Shown: one piece after another, positions 36,281 through 48,800 of the stretch
Numbering within the stretch: the stretch's first letter is position 1
How the letters are laid out: each line of letters begins with the position of its first letter
Assembly (NCBI RefSeq): GCF_051106095.1
Contig: NC_135783.1
Span: 63,298,447 to 63,362,446 of the forward strand
Direction: 5' to 3'
Source: Pogona vitticeps
Taxonomy: Eukaryota; Chordata; Lepidosauria; Squamata; Agamidae
DNA length: 64,000 nt
The notes under the pieces: model-generated
What the model saw: only the letters and a program-made list of their open reading frames with translations
Database searches by the model: none
What the model was told of the DNA's origin: nothing
Program-made: the position numbers and the translations under genes

Positions 36281-36300
36281 ATAGAGACACACAGACAGAC
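36125..36300 (+). mobile_element. L2-like 3' tail with AAATG/AAAT/GAAT arrays
   Basis: 'ttcaagaccgcctagagtga' and 'gaccagatgggcaggataga' are the L2 3' terminus. It is followed by (GAAAT)n, (GAAT)n and (AAAT)n and then (GACA)n, about 110 bp of simple sequence. Confidence 0.75.
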
Positions 36301-39300
36301 AGACAGACTACCAATCTCCAACATATATTAACAGATCCCAAAATTAGGATCTGTTATCAAGAAAACCATCCATCCTGCTTAGGTGTAGTCCTTGAGGCAA
36401 CTTAGCAAAATTCCAAAAAAGCTGTGGATACATCCAAGTTATCTGGGAGATGTCTGCAGGTGAGAAGCTGTGGGAGACTTCTCTGCTTTCATGTTTTGTA
36501 CTACACCAATCTGCTTTTAACACTTCATAAATAATGAAGGATTATCAACAGCACATTCTCATTGTTATGGAAGTCACACAAGCCATTGTTCTGTCTACCC
36601 ACTCAAGGAATCTTAAAATACCAGCAGTTTGCAAACTTGACTGGTTATGTTTACCAAGTACTCATACAGTTTTATGCATTTCCATTTTCCATCCATGTGT
36701 CTGATGATATCAACAGAGTCAGGATTTGATGTTTGTATAAACTTAGCCCCTTCTTTGCTCACATTTCACTGGTCATGAAATAAATATACAGGCACAGCCT
36801 GGAAAAATTATGATTGGGAGTCTCTTCCAGAATCTCCAAGCCAGCTATGGGGTTATGGGAGTTGTAGTAAGAAAAAAAAAGTTCTGAACATGGGCATAAA
36901 CAGAAATGTAAAGCTAGACATCTGTACAGTATCTCATATGTAAACATGTGAGTTTTACCAGCTCGTATTTCCTAGAACCTGGAAGCTAGTTCTCTTAGAA
37001 ATTGGTAAATGAACAGTTTAATGAATGGATAACATGTTTAAAAACTGGCAGAATCATGACAGTACAATACTCTGAAAGCTATAAAGGTATGTTGCAAGCA
37101 CAATGGAAGTTAATTCATGCAGAAAGAACCCTCTATTTTACTGATAAAGAAAGCTGGAATTCTTCATGTGGAGGTATGATCCTGCCTGTCAGTGTTCTTT
37201 CCTCTCTGCTACTTAGCAGAAAGTTGAAATGTGTAAAGTGAAAGGCATTCCTGTAGTTCTTCCCAGATGAAGATTTCTGTCTACTTCAGCAAATCTGCCC
37301 TCTACAGCTATGATCGAACCCAACACTGCACCTCCTCGATGTCTTCTTCCACTGGTCTGGCCCAAGGCGCATGTCTGACAGACGCCCAGCAGCAGTTTTC
37401 ACACCCCTCTGCATGAAGCCAAGGCATAGAGTGCCCACCAAGGCTGGTCAAATTATTCTGACACTTGAGGCAGAAAATCTCACAAATCCCTCTTCACTGG
37501 CAGTAAAAAATGGAATAACCATAAATTAAACAACATTTTGCCGACCTTTCCAAAATCAGCAGCTGGAAACAGCGACCTCACTCTGCCTAAGGCATACCCT
37601 GTACTCTGGAATGGAGTACAAGCTACTATTATAAGGTAAATGCTATGTTCCATGCTACAAAGGAAAGAGGATCAGAACTTGGACATTTTAACTTTTCAAA
37701 CTACAGCTCCCGATTCCTTCACGTCGTGTAGCTGCTATATGCATTCTGGAGCTATAGTTCAAAAAAGTAACTTTTCCTACCTCTGTGGCATAGAACTATT
37801 TTTTCGATTCTAGCAGGGTGTGCTGATCTATGTGGCTCTCCAGTTTACGTCTCCTGTCTGCTGAGGAGATTCTTTAACAAGATAGCCCTGTGAGGGAGAG
37901 AGGCTGGGACCTGAGGAGAGAAATGAACCAAGTGATCAATTCGGCATTCCCTGAAATGCATTAGGTGAAACTGGACCATTTCATCTCTTATTCCCTGTGA
38001 TGATGGTGTGCTGTTAGAAGGGGCTGTGGTGAATTGCTTTAGGTAGGAGACATTTAAGATTCCGGTACCACTCACAGGCTGATAAAGGGGTCAAAAGGGG
38101 AGCCGAGCTGATGATAATAGAGAGAAATGTTCCAGGAGAGGTCTTGGAAAAGGTTGTGAACTGTGCAAGTTCACTCTCCCACTGTCACTAGCCCTTAAAG
38201 CGGTCATTAATTAAAAAGCATCAAACTCTGTTGAAGGCTGTGGCATGCAGATCCTATTAACTAGCACCAGCAATTGACTCTTCAGATGAAGGGTCTAAGG
38301 ATGTCTCATCTTTCTCCAGAGCCATCCCAAGACATTTTGCTGCCTGAGGGAAAGTTATCATCAATCAGCCAGACTATTTTGGCATATGATGCAAAAGAAA
38401 AGAAAAGAATTAAAATTCCACAAGGGCCTGTCTCCATCCCTGGTGGTACAAACACCACCATGACACAACGAAGGTAACTAATCGTTTAATAACTAACATC
38501 AGTTTACATAACTAACCATTTCATCGCACTCATATTCTAGTTCCTGGGGGAGTTGCCTCACCCTGCCCCATGTAGTGATAGGGCCAGCCCTGCTTTTCTC
38601 TCCTTAAGGAAAACCAATCAGAGACATAACAGAAAAGGAGCCACTTTAATGTTTGTACCTACCTCCTTATCTGACTGGCACCTTAAAGGACAAAGCCAGT
38701 GACATACTCCTTTCGTTATCATTTAGTCCAGATGTCATTATGACTGCTTTCTCCAACCCACTTCCATATCATTGGGTGCTCCTAGCAGTGCTGAGGAAAC
38801 TAAGAATATGAAAAAAATATTCTTGCAGTTTTTCCTGTTTTTGATGAGATAGGCTGTCTTGACACATCAAGGCAACCTATCAAGACATTGCTCATCCTCA
38901 GGAAAGGTTCTGCCTTTGGTGTGAGAATGAGACATGAGTGCTTCCTCGCCCCAAATTCTGAGGCCTCTGCAATTGTGTAAAATGTCTCTGTACAAAATTA
39001 GGCACAAACAACGGTAAATACAAAAGGACTGGTTGCTTCTTCAAAAGATGCATCAAAAGAGGAAGTCAATCCTCCCGAGTCTGTGTCTCCGAATTTTTAA
39101 CATCTATCACATCCCCGAAAAATGATGCAGCCATGTACCCCTATTCCCATCCCACATTTAAGCCCTTTGCATTGATGCATCCACAAAAACATGTTTGTTT
39201 TCATAGAAACCTGGAAATGCACAAGCCCTATCAGGGATCAGGTCAGAGTGTCCCCTAAAGGGCAAAGGACAGATTGGGCACCAATTTATGTGCTCTTATT

Positions 39301-39395
39301 CAGGCACAGACCAGATTAATGATCCAGTGCATACTTCTAATTGAATACTTTATTTTGCAGGTCTAAAGACTGGGGCACTCTTAACAACCATCTGT
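36301..39395. other. Mostly unrecognised; one palindromic MITE
   Basis: Near 36840-36870 'ggggttatgggagttgtagt' is a scrap of the hAT MITE family. The defined MITE at 37686-37777 is listed separately. No exon or RNA gene seen; the longest frames have no recognisable domains. Confidence 0.4.
37686..37777. mobile_element. Small palindromic MITE
   Basis: Left 'ttaacttttcaaactacagc' and right 'gctatagttcaaaaaagtaa' are inverted copies around about 50 bp, in the style of small hAT-like MITEs. Confidence 0.55.
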
Positions 39396-39424
39396 TTGTT
39401 GTTGTTGTTTAGTTGTTAAGTCGC
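39396..39424 (-). mobile_element. BovB 3' terminal scrap
   Basis: gttgttgttgtttagttgtt plus aagtcg is the inverted last 29 bp or so of BovB, as at 16021 and 35888. No duplication resolved. Confidence 0.6.
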
Positions 39425-39599
39425 TAGTTGTCTATTTGAAACTGAGTTACAGATGGCTAGAAATAACTCTAAGAAGTTTCTGCTTCATAGCCCTTGCATT
39501 CATTCCACCCTATGTGAGTAAAGAGGACAGTGATGCTCTTTGCTAATATTGGATCACATTTAATTAGATCCTCCCCACAATAATAATAATTTAAAAAGC

Positions 39600-39830
39600 A
39601 AAATGTGCTGCTTATATACCACCCCTTAGGAATTAAATCACTCTCTGGGCTATTTAGAAGTTAATTTTGCAGACTACATCTTGTCCTCCCTGCAAACTCA
39701 GTATGCATTTTATCAACCTTGGAAGGATGAATGAACTTTGAGTGAGCTGGTTTGGTTCGATCCCCCAAGTTACGAGCAGAGATTTGGCTGCAGTACAGCA
39801 GCTTAACCACAGTGCCACAAGGCTCCTTGA
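39600..39830 (-). mobile_element. tRNA-derived SINE, nearly complete
   Basis: Minus strand: gagccttgtggcactgtggt (A-box region), 'gctgctgtactgcagcc', gggggatcgaaccaaacc (B-box), then 'tccttccaaggttgataaa' and the tail leading to 'ggtggtatataagcagcac'. Same family as the SINE split by BovB at 20.2/22.75 kb. Confidence 0.75.
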
Positions 39831-39964
39831 AAAAACATCTGTCAGAAAATAAGAAAAGGGACAATCCTGCCACTGTAGGTTCTCATATTCTGCTCCAGAG
39901 TGTTGGATAAAGAGGGTGGGGGTGGGAACAGGACCGTAGGGTACTGCAGAAGAAAGGAGAATCA

Positions 39965-40490
39965 TGTTGTATGATATTTGATTTCACACGTAGGTGTTTG
40001 CAGATAAAGTTTCCCAATATCAGTACAAAGGCTGATGTTGCACAGATTTGCTGGTCTTCCTCTGCTCTCCTTGTGAGTGAATGGTACCGGAAGAAGAAAG
40101 ATGTTCAGAAACTTCAACCGGTTCAAACAGCAGCTGGCAGACTGCTGACTATGGCTAGTTATATGGTGAAAGGATTTGTCCTTGTGGGAAAGATGTTACT
40201 GAGACCTTGGCGTACATCATTTTAGAATGTAGCTTATACAGGAATGAATGTATTCAATATCTTGGTTCAATCATGAGTAAATGTACTGGTCTACCTACCA
40301 CAGGCTATCTGAAGTTTCTGTTGTGCGGAGAGAATAAAATAATAACACAGTTAGTGGCTAAATTTTTCTTTTTAGCTATGAGAATTCGCAAAATGCTATA
40401 GCAAGTTTTTATACTATACTATGTATTTATTCTATGTATTTATTTTTGTATAATCGGGTCTATGACCGCATAATAAAACTTTAAACTTTT
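39965..40490 (+). mobile_element. Non-LTR retrotransposon 3' end, clade uncertain
   Basis: Frames encode TETLAYIILECSLYRNECI after a CPCGK motif (in two frames), the Cys/His C-terminal motif of several LINE clades (CxCG...ETxxHxxxxC). The 3' terminus is 'tcgggtctatgaccgcataa' then taaaac. Diverged, and the His of the motif appears as Tyr. Confidence 0.5.
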
Positions 40491-40509
40491 TAAGCTATTA
40501 TAGGGTGCA

Positions 40510-41060
40510 TATAACACCCCCAGTACATCAACTGCACTGACTACCAGTCTGTTTCTGGGCCCAATTTATAGTGCTGGTTATTACCTGTAACAGTTTGATT
40601 CCAACCTGTCTGAAAGGCCATGTCTCCCCATAAGAGCCTTCTGATTCTTTAAGATCTTCAGAGTACACCCTCCTCTTGTTACTATTGCTATTGCAGGTGG
40701 GTTTCATGGAGACATGAGAGAGGGCCTTCTCTGTGGCTGCTCCCGGGCTGTGGAATGCGCTCCCTCAAGAAGTGAGGTTGACTCCATCCCTTTTATCTTT
40801 CCACCAACTGTTGAAGACCCACTTCTTCAGGCAGCTTTTTAATAATAATAGCAGCCCCTAGATGCCAAATTTTAGTTACGTTTTTACAGTTTTAAAGTTT
40901 TGACCATTTAATTATTTTAATTAGTATTATAGTTTGTTTTCAATGTGTCATTTATTGTGTTTTTAATTTTACTTGTTTTAACACCGTGAATTGCCTTGAG
41001 CCCCTTCACTGGGAGACAAGTGGCTTATAAAGGAGACAAATAAGTAAGTTAACAAGTACG
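40510..41060 (+). mobile_element. L2-like LINE, C-terminus and 3' end
   Basis: Degraded coding sequence with the L2 C-terminal signature AFSVAAPGLWNALPQEVR (near 40720-40780) and then KTHFFRQLF. The 3' end reads 'gaattgccttgagccccttc' and 'ggagacaaataagtaagtt'. Several interruptions. Confidence 0.75.
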
Positions 41061-43710
41061 TTTAGTTTTGTGTGTGTGTGTGTCTCCATCCGTTCTGAAG
41101 TGTCCAACCTAGCACCTGGCTCAGTGAAAAGCTGGATGTATATTTGTTGTGCTTGCTTTTCTGTTGCTCTCCTCTTCCTCTAGAATATTCAAAGGACCTA
41201 TCCTATGACATCACAAGGTCCCACCTCTTGCGCCAAGTTTTGAATCTTGAAATATCAAGGGAAGAGATTTCTGTTCTAGACTAGACTAGGCTTCATATAA
41301 GAAGAGCATGTTGAACTCATGAGCATGAAAAAGAGGTGTAAATGCTCATTATGAGAGGCAAACTCGTTAGAAAAGGGTACACATGCTGGGAGCAGTTTGG
41401 GCTTTATTGCACAGTGTTACAATCCCAGCACCAAGTAATGAATTCACACAATTGGGGTTGACACTTTTTGTCATTAGCTGAAAGTCAACATGGGGAGGGT
41501 TTATTGCACAGAGGAAGGAGGTGAAGCTTCTTCCCAACCAACTGAAGCCATGGAGAGTTGTGCTTGGAATTACAGAGGGAAACAATGCCTTCCACTCTTT
41601 CCACAGTACTTCAGATTTTAAAAAGAGAGATCTCAAGTGGTCCATTTGCCATAGATACCTGTTGCTGTATTAGTGTCAAAGCTAGGTTGGTGTGGACTTG
41701 AGAATAATGCTTCAACACTACTGAGAACTCCATGAGTTTCTCTCTCTTAGCAGGGAGAACATAATTTGATCTGCTTTGATCCACAGTTATTCAAAATGGG
41801 TCCCTGCCGGTTTCCATGGATGAAATCATTGTAGCTGTCCAAATGACAAACAAAGCATTGCAGAAATAATCAGATCAGAGGCAGAGGAAGCTGTTCAAAT
41901 TTTGCTCAGAGGTTCAACATCAGAAGCTGCTTTTGACCTAAGGAGGTGTCAATTGGAAATGTCCATTGGGAGCATGCGTTCACTTTGCCTCTCCCACATC
42001 CTTTCCCCAAGCTGTCATATCAATTATCCATGTCAGCACTAACTTTAAAGCACTTAAAAAAAAAAAACCAAGAACACTGAAGGCCACAGGCATCCAGTTG
42101 AGGCAAACTGATTCCTCTATGAGTCCCTTTGCATAGAATCACGCAACCACATAGAGCTGAAAGCAAAGAAAAGTGACGCTAGAGAACTGGAGCAAATTTA
42201 ACTCACCTCTACCAGCTTGGGGAAAAAAAGATGATTCGCTAATCAGCTTCCCCACATTGAGCTTTACATTGTGTAGTTGCTGACTTCTACTTTAATTTCC
42301 CCTTAGCCAAATCCTATGCAACGTGATGAGCAAATGACCGATGTAGATGCCTCCACTCTGTGTATTCGTGATTGTGTGTGTTGAAACACCTATATTTGTC
42401 TTTGGAAATTTTAAAGAAATGACATCCATTAAATAACACATGGCATAAAATGTTGTTTTCTGCATTCCTCTGTCACCTCTGATCGCAATATGCTCTGGTG
42501 TGCTAAGTTTCTGTATATGAACATTTCCTACCTGAAACCAGCAAAGCACCCCTCCTGCAAAGCCACTGGATTATCAATCTTGGCTGCAGTTTTTGTTTCA
42601 TTTCTTGAGGGGTATCATCCCATCTGTTCAGGGACCGTGTGATGAGCTTGACAACATTGTCAGGTCACACAGCCAGTCAGCTATGGGCTTATGGCCAGGA
42701 AACAGACAAACGCAACAAATACAGAGGGAGGCCAGTATCTTGTCCTCACAGTGGTCCTCACTGCTGAGTCCCACAGGAAGGCTGAATGCAGATGGGATAA
42801 GGGCTTATACTCATTCTTACCACAATAGGTGACTGAAGTGATAGGATTGTTATTTTTAATTTTGGCAAGGTGGCATTCTTACCAAAGGTGCCCCGTCTCT
42901 TTTTGGCTCAGCCCAAAGTATACATTACAAGTTGTTTTGGCAAAGGCTTTGGTTTTATTTTGCAAATGGGGGCAGTTTCCAGTCTTGCTTATTTAACTGC
43001 CTTTCTACAACCCCTTTAAACTCAAGGGAAGCAGGGAAACCTAACTTTGAATTACTATTGTTGTAGAAGTATCAGTACGGTAGTTTGTTTTTGTTTTTTA
43101 AGCCATCTTAGTTTTTTTCTCTTTCCTTTTCTACTTTGCATATGCACAAACAAAATCATTTTAAGCAGTTCTGATGTACCACCAGAATGCTTGTTTGGTT
43201 TCTGTGTGGTAGCAATGAGCTCCCCACACACAATGAGACTCTTCTCTTTTAGCACTCTACTGTATGAGCCCAGGGGATTTGGGTTCTGTGTACCTTTTTA
43301 GTCTGATGGTGAATCGACAGCTGTCAGGTTTGAAATGTGTTTCCGCCTCTGGTCTCACAACATCCACATTTGTTGATCTTTTGGGCACAGGGATGGCTCA
43401 CCTTGTTTACTCAGCCTTTTCCCTGCGGAGGTGGCACTGTAGAATAAGTATTGCTTACACTGGGGGTGTGTGTGTCTTCCAAGCCTCTTCCAAGATCCCC
43501 ATTCAGTTCTGCCCTCTTTCATTGATCTAGTTATGCATGTTCCAGAGCTTGTGAAACTTGACCAAACAGTTGAGTTGAGGGTGATGTTATAGATGTACAC
43601 CAATTTTCCATTCACTTGACTGCTCTTAGTGTGTGCCACTCCTTAAATATCTCACCTTGAAAACCTGATTAGAGTTTTGCTATAAGTTGGTTCTGACTTG
43701 AAACTATCCA

Positions 43711-43746
<36 letters not shown>

Positions 43747-44885
43747 ACACAGACAAACACTTTTGCATTATAGAATAACTCTAACACATTAATTCAGGCA
43801 GTCGCTTTCTCATGAGCGATTTCATTTCTGCTGACAATCTCTCTGGGGCATTGCCAAATATGTTATCTCCTTATCTAATCCATATTTTAAAATGCCTAGC
43901 TGCATTTTCACTTAAGCAAGACAAAACAAGCATGAGACAAAACATTAAGAGCTACGTGTCATGAAGAATGCAGAAATTACCAAGCTCCACAGACCTTCAC
44001 TACTCATACAAAAAAGGATTTCTTTTCATTTAACCCATCACAGTGAACTAAAATAATTCTGAATCACACATCCTTGCATGTAACAGAGATATTTGTGTTG
44101 TATAACAGTGACATCTAGTGATTGCTCCCATACTGGAGGATTGCTGTACTTTTTGTGGTGATGTATATTTAGAAAAAAATGGGATATATGTGGATTTTGA
44201 TTGTGAAGGAGACCAGAACTATAAAAAGTGTTAAATATTTATCTTCTGAATAATAACCTATGGGGAGGGGGGATGACATTGCCTGCTCTCAACCCAGAAT
44301 TACCTCTGCTGCACTTAATTGCATTCCCCACAATAATTAGGAGGAGAAGGAAATGAATGTTCTCAAAAAATGTATTGCTATGAGCTAACATTTTTGTTAC
44401 TGCTAAGTATTAGGGGCCATCTTCATCTCGAATAGCTAATTAAGATCCATTAGCTTTCCAAAGACCTGCTTTTGGTGATGATGAAACTAGAGGAACTGTT
44501 TTGCTGATATGTTCAGCATGGAGGGGGGCTGTTTTTGTGGGGAGTGTCATGGTGAGAACTTGCACTTCAGAATTTGGCAGTGCCAATTCCTCATTTGGCC
44601 TGCATGAGCAACTGCTGCATATACCTGTGCACAGACCAAAGAAGACAAAGACAGAACTACCATTGGTAGTCATCCTTGACTTTCTCTTGGTCTGGGATAT
44701 TTTGCCTCCAAACACTCATTGCATTAAAAAAAAAAAAAAGGATTCTTCTGACATGCCTGAATGGCAAATGAAAAACCCAATAGAGCTATGATGGGTAGAT
44801 GTCCTTTTACATCTATGATTGCAAGGCACATTATGTCTTTAATAAAGACTTCAGGGATATCCTATGACAAATGATCAGGTGCATG
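41061..44885. other. About 3.8 kb without recognised genes
   Basis: Contains a short (GT)n at 41073, a (TC)n tract at 43713-43744 and an A13 run at 44728. No exon, RNA gene or recent transposon could be supported; it may be unique intergenic sequence. Confidence 0.45.
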
Positions 44886-46003
44886 GTATTTATTTATTTA
44901 TTTATTTATTTATTTGATTTATATCCCGCTCATCTGATACATCTGTACCACTCTGAGCGGCTAACAACAATGTTAATACAATTATAGGAACATAAAATAA
45001 AAATCAATTAACAAATATAACATAAATCATAAATAACAAATAGAGAGGAAAATAGCTTAAAATTAAATTAAATGCTGGCAGGAGGGAAGGCCTTAACATA
45101 AAGCCATGTTTTTAGCTGAGTTTTAAATGTGCCCAGGGAAGGGGCCGCGCGGATCTCAGGAGGGAGATTGTTCCAAAGGTGAGGAGCCACCGCCGAGAAG
45201 GCCCGGTTTCGTGTCTTCTCCCTTCGGGCCTCCCTCGGCGTCAGGCTCCTCAGCCTCACCTCCTGGCTCGCGCGGGTGATCCGGGTAGAACTTGGTGGGT
45301 GAAGGCGTTCCGCCAGATATCGAGGTCCCAAACCGTTTAGGGCCTTATAAGTGAGCATTAAAACTTTGAAGTCAATACGGAAACGAATGGGCAGCCAGTG
45401 CAGTCTAGCCAGGATGGGAGAGATATGATGGTATTTTCTCCCACCAGTGAGAAGTCTGGCTGCTGCATTCTGCACCATCTGAAGTTTCCGTATCAGCCTC
45501 AAAGGTAGCCCCACGTAGAGCGCGTTGCAGTGGTCTAATCTTGAGATTACAAGCGCATGCACTAAGGTAGTGAGGGCCCCCGTGTCGAGATAGGGCCGCA
45601 GCCTGGCAATCCGCCAAAGATGGAAAAAGGCGGAGCGGACCACCGACGCCACCTGTGTTTCCATGGTAAGCGTCGGGTCCAAGTGTATGCCCAAGCTGCG
45701 GACCCCACTCACCGGAGTCAAGGTCGCCCCCCCAAACGAGAGAGAGTCGACCGAGCCACCAACCACGGGGGGCCCCACCCTCAGGACTTCCGTCTTGTCC
45801 GGGTTCAGCCTCAGGCCATTCTCCTGCATCCATTCCAGTACGGTCCCCAGGCAGCGCTGGAGGGACAGGACGGCATCACCTGTAGTTGGTAAAAAGGAGA
45901 TGTAGAGCTGGGTGTCGTCAGCATACTGGTGACACGATGCTCCACACCCCCTGATGATCCCAGCTAGCGGCCTCATGTAGTAATGCAATATATTTTCAAC
46001 CAA
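44886..46003 (-). mobile_element. L2-like LINE with a 311-codon open frame
   Basis: An open frame on the minus strand (46003-45068) starts inside the reverse transcriptase with HQYADDTQLY, then NGLRLNPDKTEVL, QNAAARLLTG, ISPILARLHWLPIRFRIDFK, and ends with FSAVAPHLWNNLPPEIRAA. This is the C-terminal half of an L2-clade ORF2. The 3' UTR continues to the L2 terminus ('ggtacagatgtatcagatga', gcgggatataaatc) and an (AAAT)n tail at 44886-44915. It is 5'-truncated at about 46003. G+C is well above the flanks and there are no internal stops, so this is the least decayed L2 here. Confidence 0.9.
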
Positions 46004-46019
46004 GGCAAATGTTCAGAAA

Positions 46020-46190
46020 TAGAGATGGTTTGTCTGTTGATTCAATAGGAGTTGGTCTCGGCCTCCTCCACTCAGAGCCTCCAGAGGAGGCCTGGCAAGG
46101 AAGCCGGGGTGCTGCCTCCGAGGAGGTGGGGCTCAGAACCACGGAACACCGGTTGGGCCAATGGACAAACCAGCGGTTCATGCCCATCTT
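46020..46190. mobile_element. Possible hAT MITE
   Basis: Bounded by 'agagatggtttgtctg' and 'gttcatgcccatctttt', weakly inverted, with ttcagaaata / ttcaggaata flanks (one mismatch). GC-rich palindromic centre ('cctccagaggagg'). Confidence 0.4.
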
Positions 46191-47049
46191 TTTTCAGGAA
46201 TAATCATCAAATTTTTGCAGCACATCTGTCAGCACATCTTAAGGGAAATGTTACAAGAGTCTGTAGCTTATTCTTGCTGACTACAGTTGAAATAGTCTGT
46301 CTATTTGCTTATTTAGACCTCTCCATTTATTTCACCCTGACTTCTATCCTTTTGTGGTATGCCCAGGGTTGTCATTTTAGTTACTATGTGCTCTCTCTCT
46401 CTCTCTGAAAGAAGCCCTTCCCTTAACTCAGTCCATTGCTATCTCATTTATCCTTTTGCTGTTGTATCTTAGATTTTATTTTTAAAAAAAGCCTCTGTGT
46501 GGGCTGTTCTGTTTCTAAAGAAAGGGTCATTTGTTCACCTTGGAAAATACCATCTGGCTTTAGTTTAGCTAGGAATCTAAGGCTAAGGCTTTCAAAGTGA
46601 CAACACAAAAGCAGCTCACAGCAACAGAACTGGGGGAGAGCATGTTTGCCCAAACCAGCCCCAGCAATTTCTTTCAGCCTAATCCAAACCACCTGCTCTG
46701 GGGAGGGGGGGGAGGAGGTGTTGCTTGCACCTGGACAGAGAGGACCTGAACAGGTCGACCACCCCGGGCGGTGCCTGTTACTGTTTCATTGGAGCTTCTG
46801 GAAGGAAACCTTTGCCCTCTGGTGGTGACATAAAGGAAGTACTATGAATTCATCAGCCTAAAAAAAAAGATGCATAAACATAAGGCAATTAGAGTGATGC
46901 TTGTTTATAAAGAAATTAATACAGCAGTCTATGTTATAATTGCAGGAAAGAAAAAATGTACAATATGAAGTTCGGATCTACAAAGCATCGTTTTGTGAAA
47001 TCCCACTTATATCATTGGGAATGTATGCAACTGACTCAAAGCTGGAGAA
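46191..47049. other. No recognisable gene
   Basis: Short (CT)n at 46388 and a G-run at 46703. No supported exon. Confidence 0.4.
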
Positions 47050-47155
47050 CTGGGGTGTTAAGAGGTAGAATGTTGGACTAGGACTCAGGAAACCTGGGTT
47101 CAAATCCACACTCAGTCATGGAAATGTCCCAGGGTGTGGTAATATGAATGGCAAC
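47050..47155 (+). mobile_element. tRNA SINE head and partial body
   Basis: 'gtagaatgttggactaggac' and cctgggttcaaatccacact (B-box GGTTCAAATCC), then 'actcagtcatggaaatgtcc'. Truncated where the Penelope-like unit follows. Confidence 0.6.
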
Positions 47156-47167
47156 AGTAAAGCAACT

Positions 47168-47399
47168 GTATTCACGAAGGCTTTCACGACCGGGATCTAA
47201 TGGTTGTTGTGGGTCTTTTGGGCTCTTTGGCTGTGTTCTGAAAGTTGTTCTTCCTAACGTTTCAGCAGTCTCTGTGGCCGGCATCTTCAGAGGACAGGAG
47301 AGGACAGAGTGCTACTCCTGTCCTCTGAAGATGCTGTGAAACGTTAGGAAGAATAACCTTCAGAACACAGCCAAAGAGCCCGAAAAATCCACAACAACC
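47168..47399. mobile_element. Inverted Penelope-like unit with hammerhead-like cores
   Basis: A 232-bp insertion made of two inverted arms: about 47205-47300 (ctttggctgtgttctgaaag, cttcctaacgtttcagcag) and about 47316-47398 (gaagatgctgtgaaacgtta, cagaacacagccaaagagcc). It is flanked by agtaaagcaact (47156-47167) and agtaaaccaact (47400-47411), a 12-bp duplication with one change. Known: Penelope-like elements carry inverted terminal arrangements and hammerhead ribozyme motifs. Seen: on the minus strand 47290-47259 reads CTGAAGA, about 20 nt with a GCC/GGC-like stem, then GAAAC, resembling a hammerhead core. In the plus arm (47325-47342) the stem-II part is missing. Assignment to Penelope is by resemblance. 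Confidence 0.6.
47259..47290 (-). ncRNA. Candidate hammerhead-ribozyme-like core
   Basis: Minus strand: CTGAAGA followed by TGCCGGCC...ACTGCT and GAAAC. The spacing of CUGANGA and GAAA matches the hammerhead consensus. The stem II pairing is weak in this copy and no clear cleavage triplet (NUH) closing stem III was found, so activity is doubtful. Confidence 0.3.
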
Positions 47400-47649
47400 A
47401 GTAAACCAACTCCTTGAACATTTCACATATCCCAAAAACTCTGTTAGGGTTAAGCAACCTCACAACACATATGTAATAGCTGAGGTCTGGATTATATGTT
47501 ATAGCTAGCCTGTGATTAGAAAGATAGATTCATTCCTTCCTTCATTCATTTTATACTGTCTTTCCTGCAATTATAAGGCCCAAAGCTGCTCAAAAAACAT
47601 TACTACATTAAAAAAAAAATATTAATAGTAATTAGTTAAAACTAATATC

Positions 47650-47781
<132 letters not shown>

Positions 47782-48304
47782 CAGATTCAAACATATACAA
47801 ATTGATATGCAGCACTTAAAATTAAAAACCTTCATGGGCCAATGACTAAAAAGCATGGTCTTCACCTGTCACTGGAACAACAAGAGGATGAGAGTCAACC
47901 TAGACTACCAGGGCAGGAGATTCTACAAGCTGGGGGCAGCTACAGAAAAGACACCTATGTCTCCACCAGATATGTCTGAGAGGGCAGTGGGACTAAGGGT
48001 CACCCTAGAATATCTTAAGAACTTAGAAGGTTCAGGAGATATGGTCATTCAGATAGTCTGAATCCAAGCCATATAGAACTTTATACGTCATAACCAGCAC
48101 TCTGAATTGGATCCAGAAATGGACCAGTACCTAGTGAAGTTGTTGCAACGAGGAGTTATATGCTCCCTGTAACTAGCTTGATCAGCAGCCTGGCTGCAGC
48201 ATATTGAATCAGTTTCTGAAGTTCATAAGTTTTTGAACCATCTTCAAAGCCAAGCCCACATAGAGCATGTTGCACTAATCCAAGCAGGATGTAACTAAGG
48301 CGTG

Positions 48305-48800
48305 TGACAAACCCAGACCTACTGGGATCTGCCACACGTTAACTAAGCTGCCACCAACCATTCCCTATAAGAAGTCACACAGACCAGGGATGGATTTTCA
48401 ACAAATAAAAGAATAAGGTTTATTTAAAACAACAATAAGATATAGTAACGTGGCTTAATCTCATTCATACATGCACACAGTTTGGTTCACACAGAACCCT
48501 TAACTTGAAGCACAGACCCTGAACCTATCAGTTCTGGCTAACCAACAGACACCTGAACCTATCAGGTTGGTACTCTGACACACAGTAGTACCCTGTCTGA
48601 CACACAGACTCCCACACCAGCTTCTTCTTCCCAGCTGCTGCTTCTTCACATCCCAGCGTCTGCTGAACTTCACCACACACGCTCCACATATATATACAGT
48701 ACAGCCCCTCCTCCTGATGTCCCGCCTTCCACTCCCCATAGGATGGAACTTTCCCTCCAAACCCATGACAGACAGGTAACATTCAGTGCTGTATGTAACA
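48305..48800 (-). mobile_element. Solo LTR of an LTR retroelement (fossil)
   Basis: About 496 bp with TG...CA ends (TGACAAACCC... and ...GTATGTAACA), inserted in an L2. Flanks share aaggcgtgtg (48297-48306 and 48800-48809); with TG/CA ends the duplication is aggcgtg. On the minus strand a TATA-like tatatatatgtgg is followed downstream by an aataaa-type signal, the U3-R-U5 order of an LTR. No internal region remains, so it is a recombined solo LTR. ERV or Ty3/gypsy origin cannot be decided. Confidence 0.6.

Noticed and set aside
37845-38477. Candidate small genes near 38 kb
   Set aside because: Short frames without recognisable motifs or consistent splice sites.
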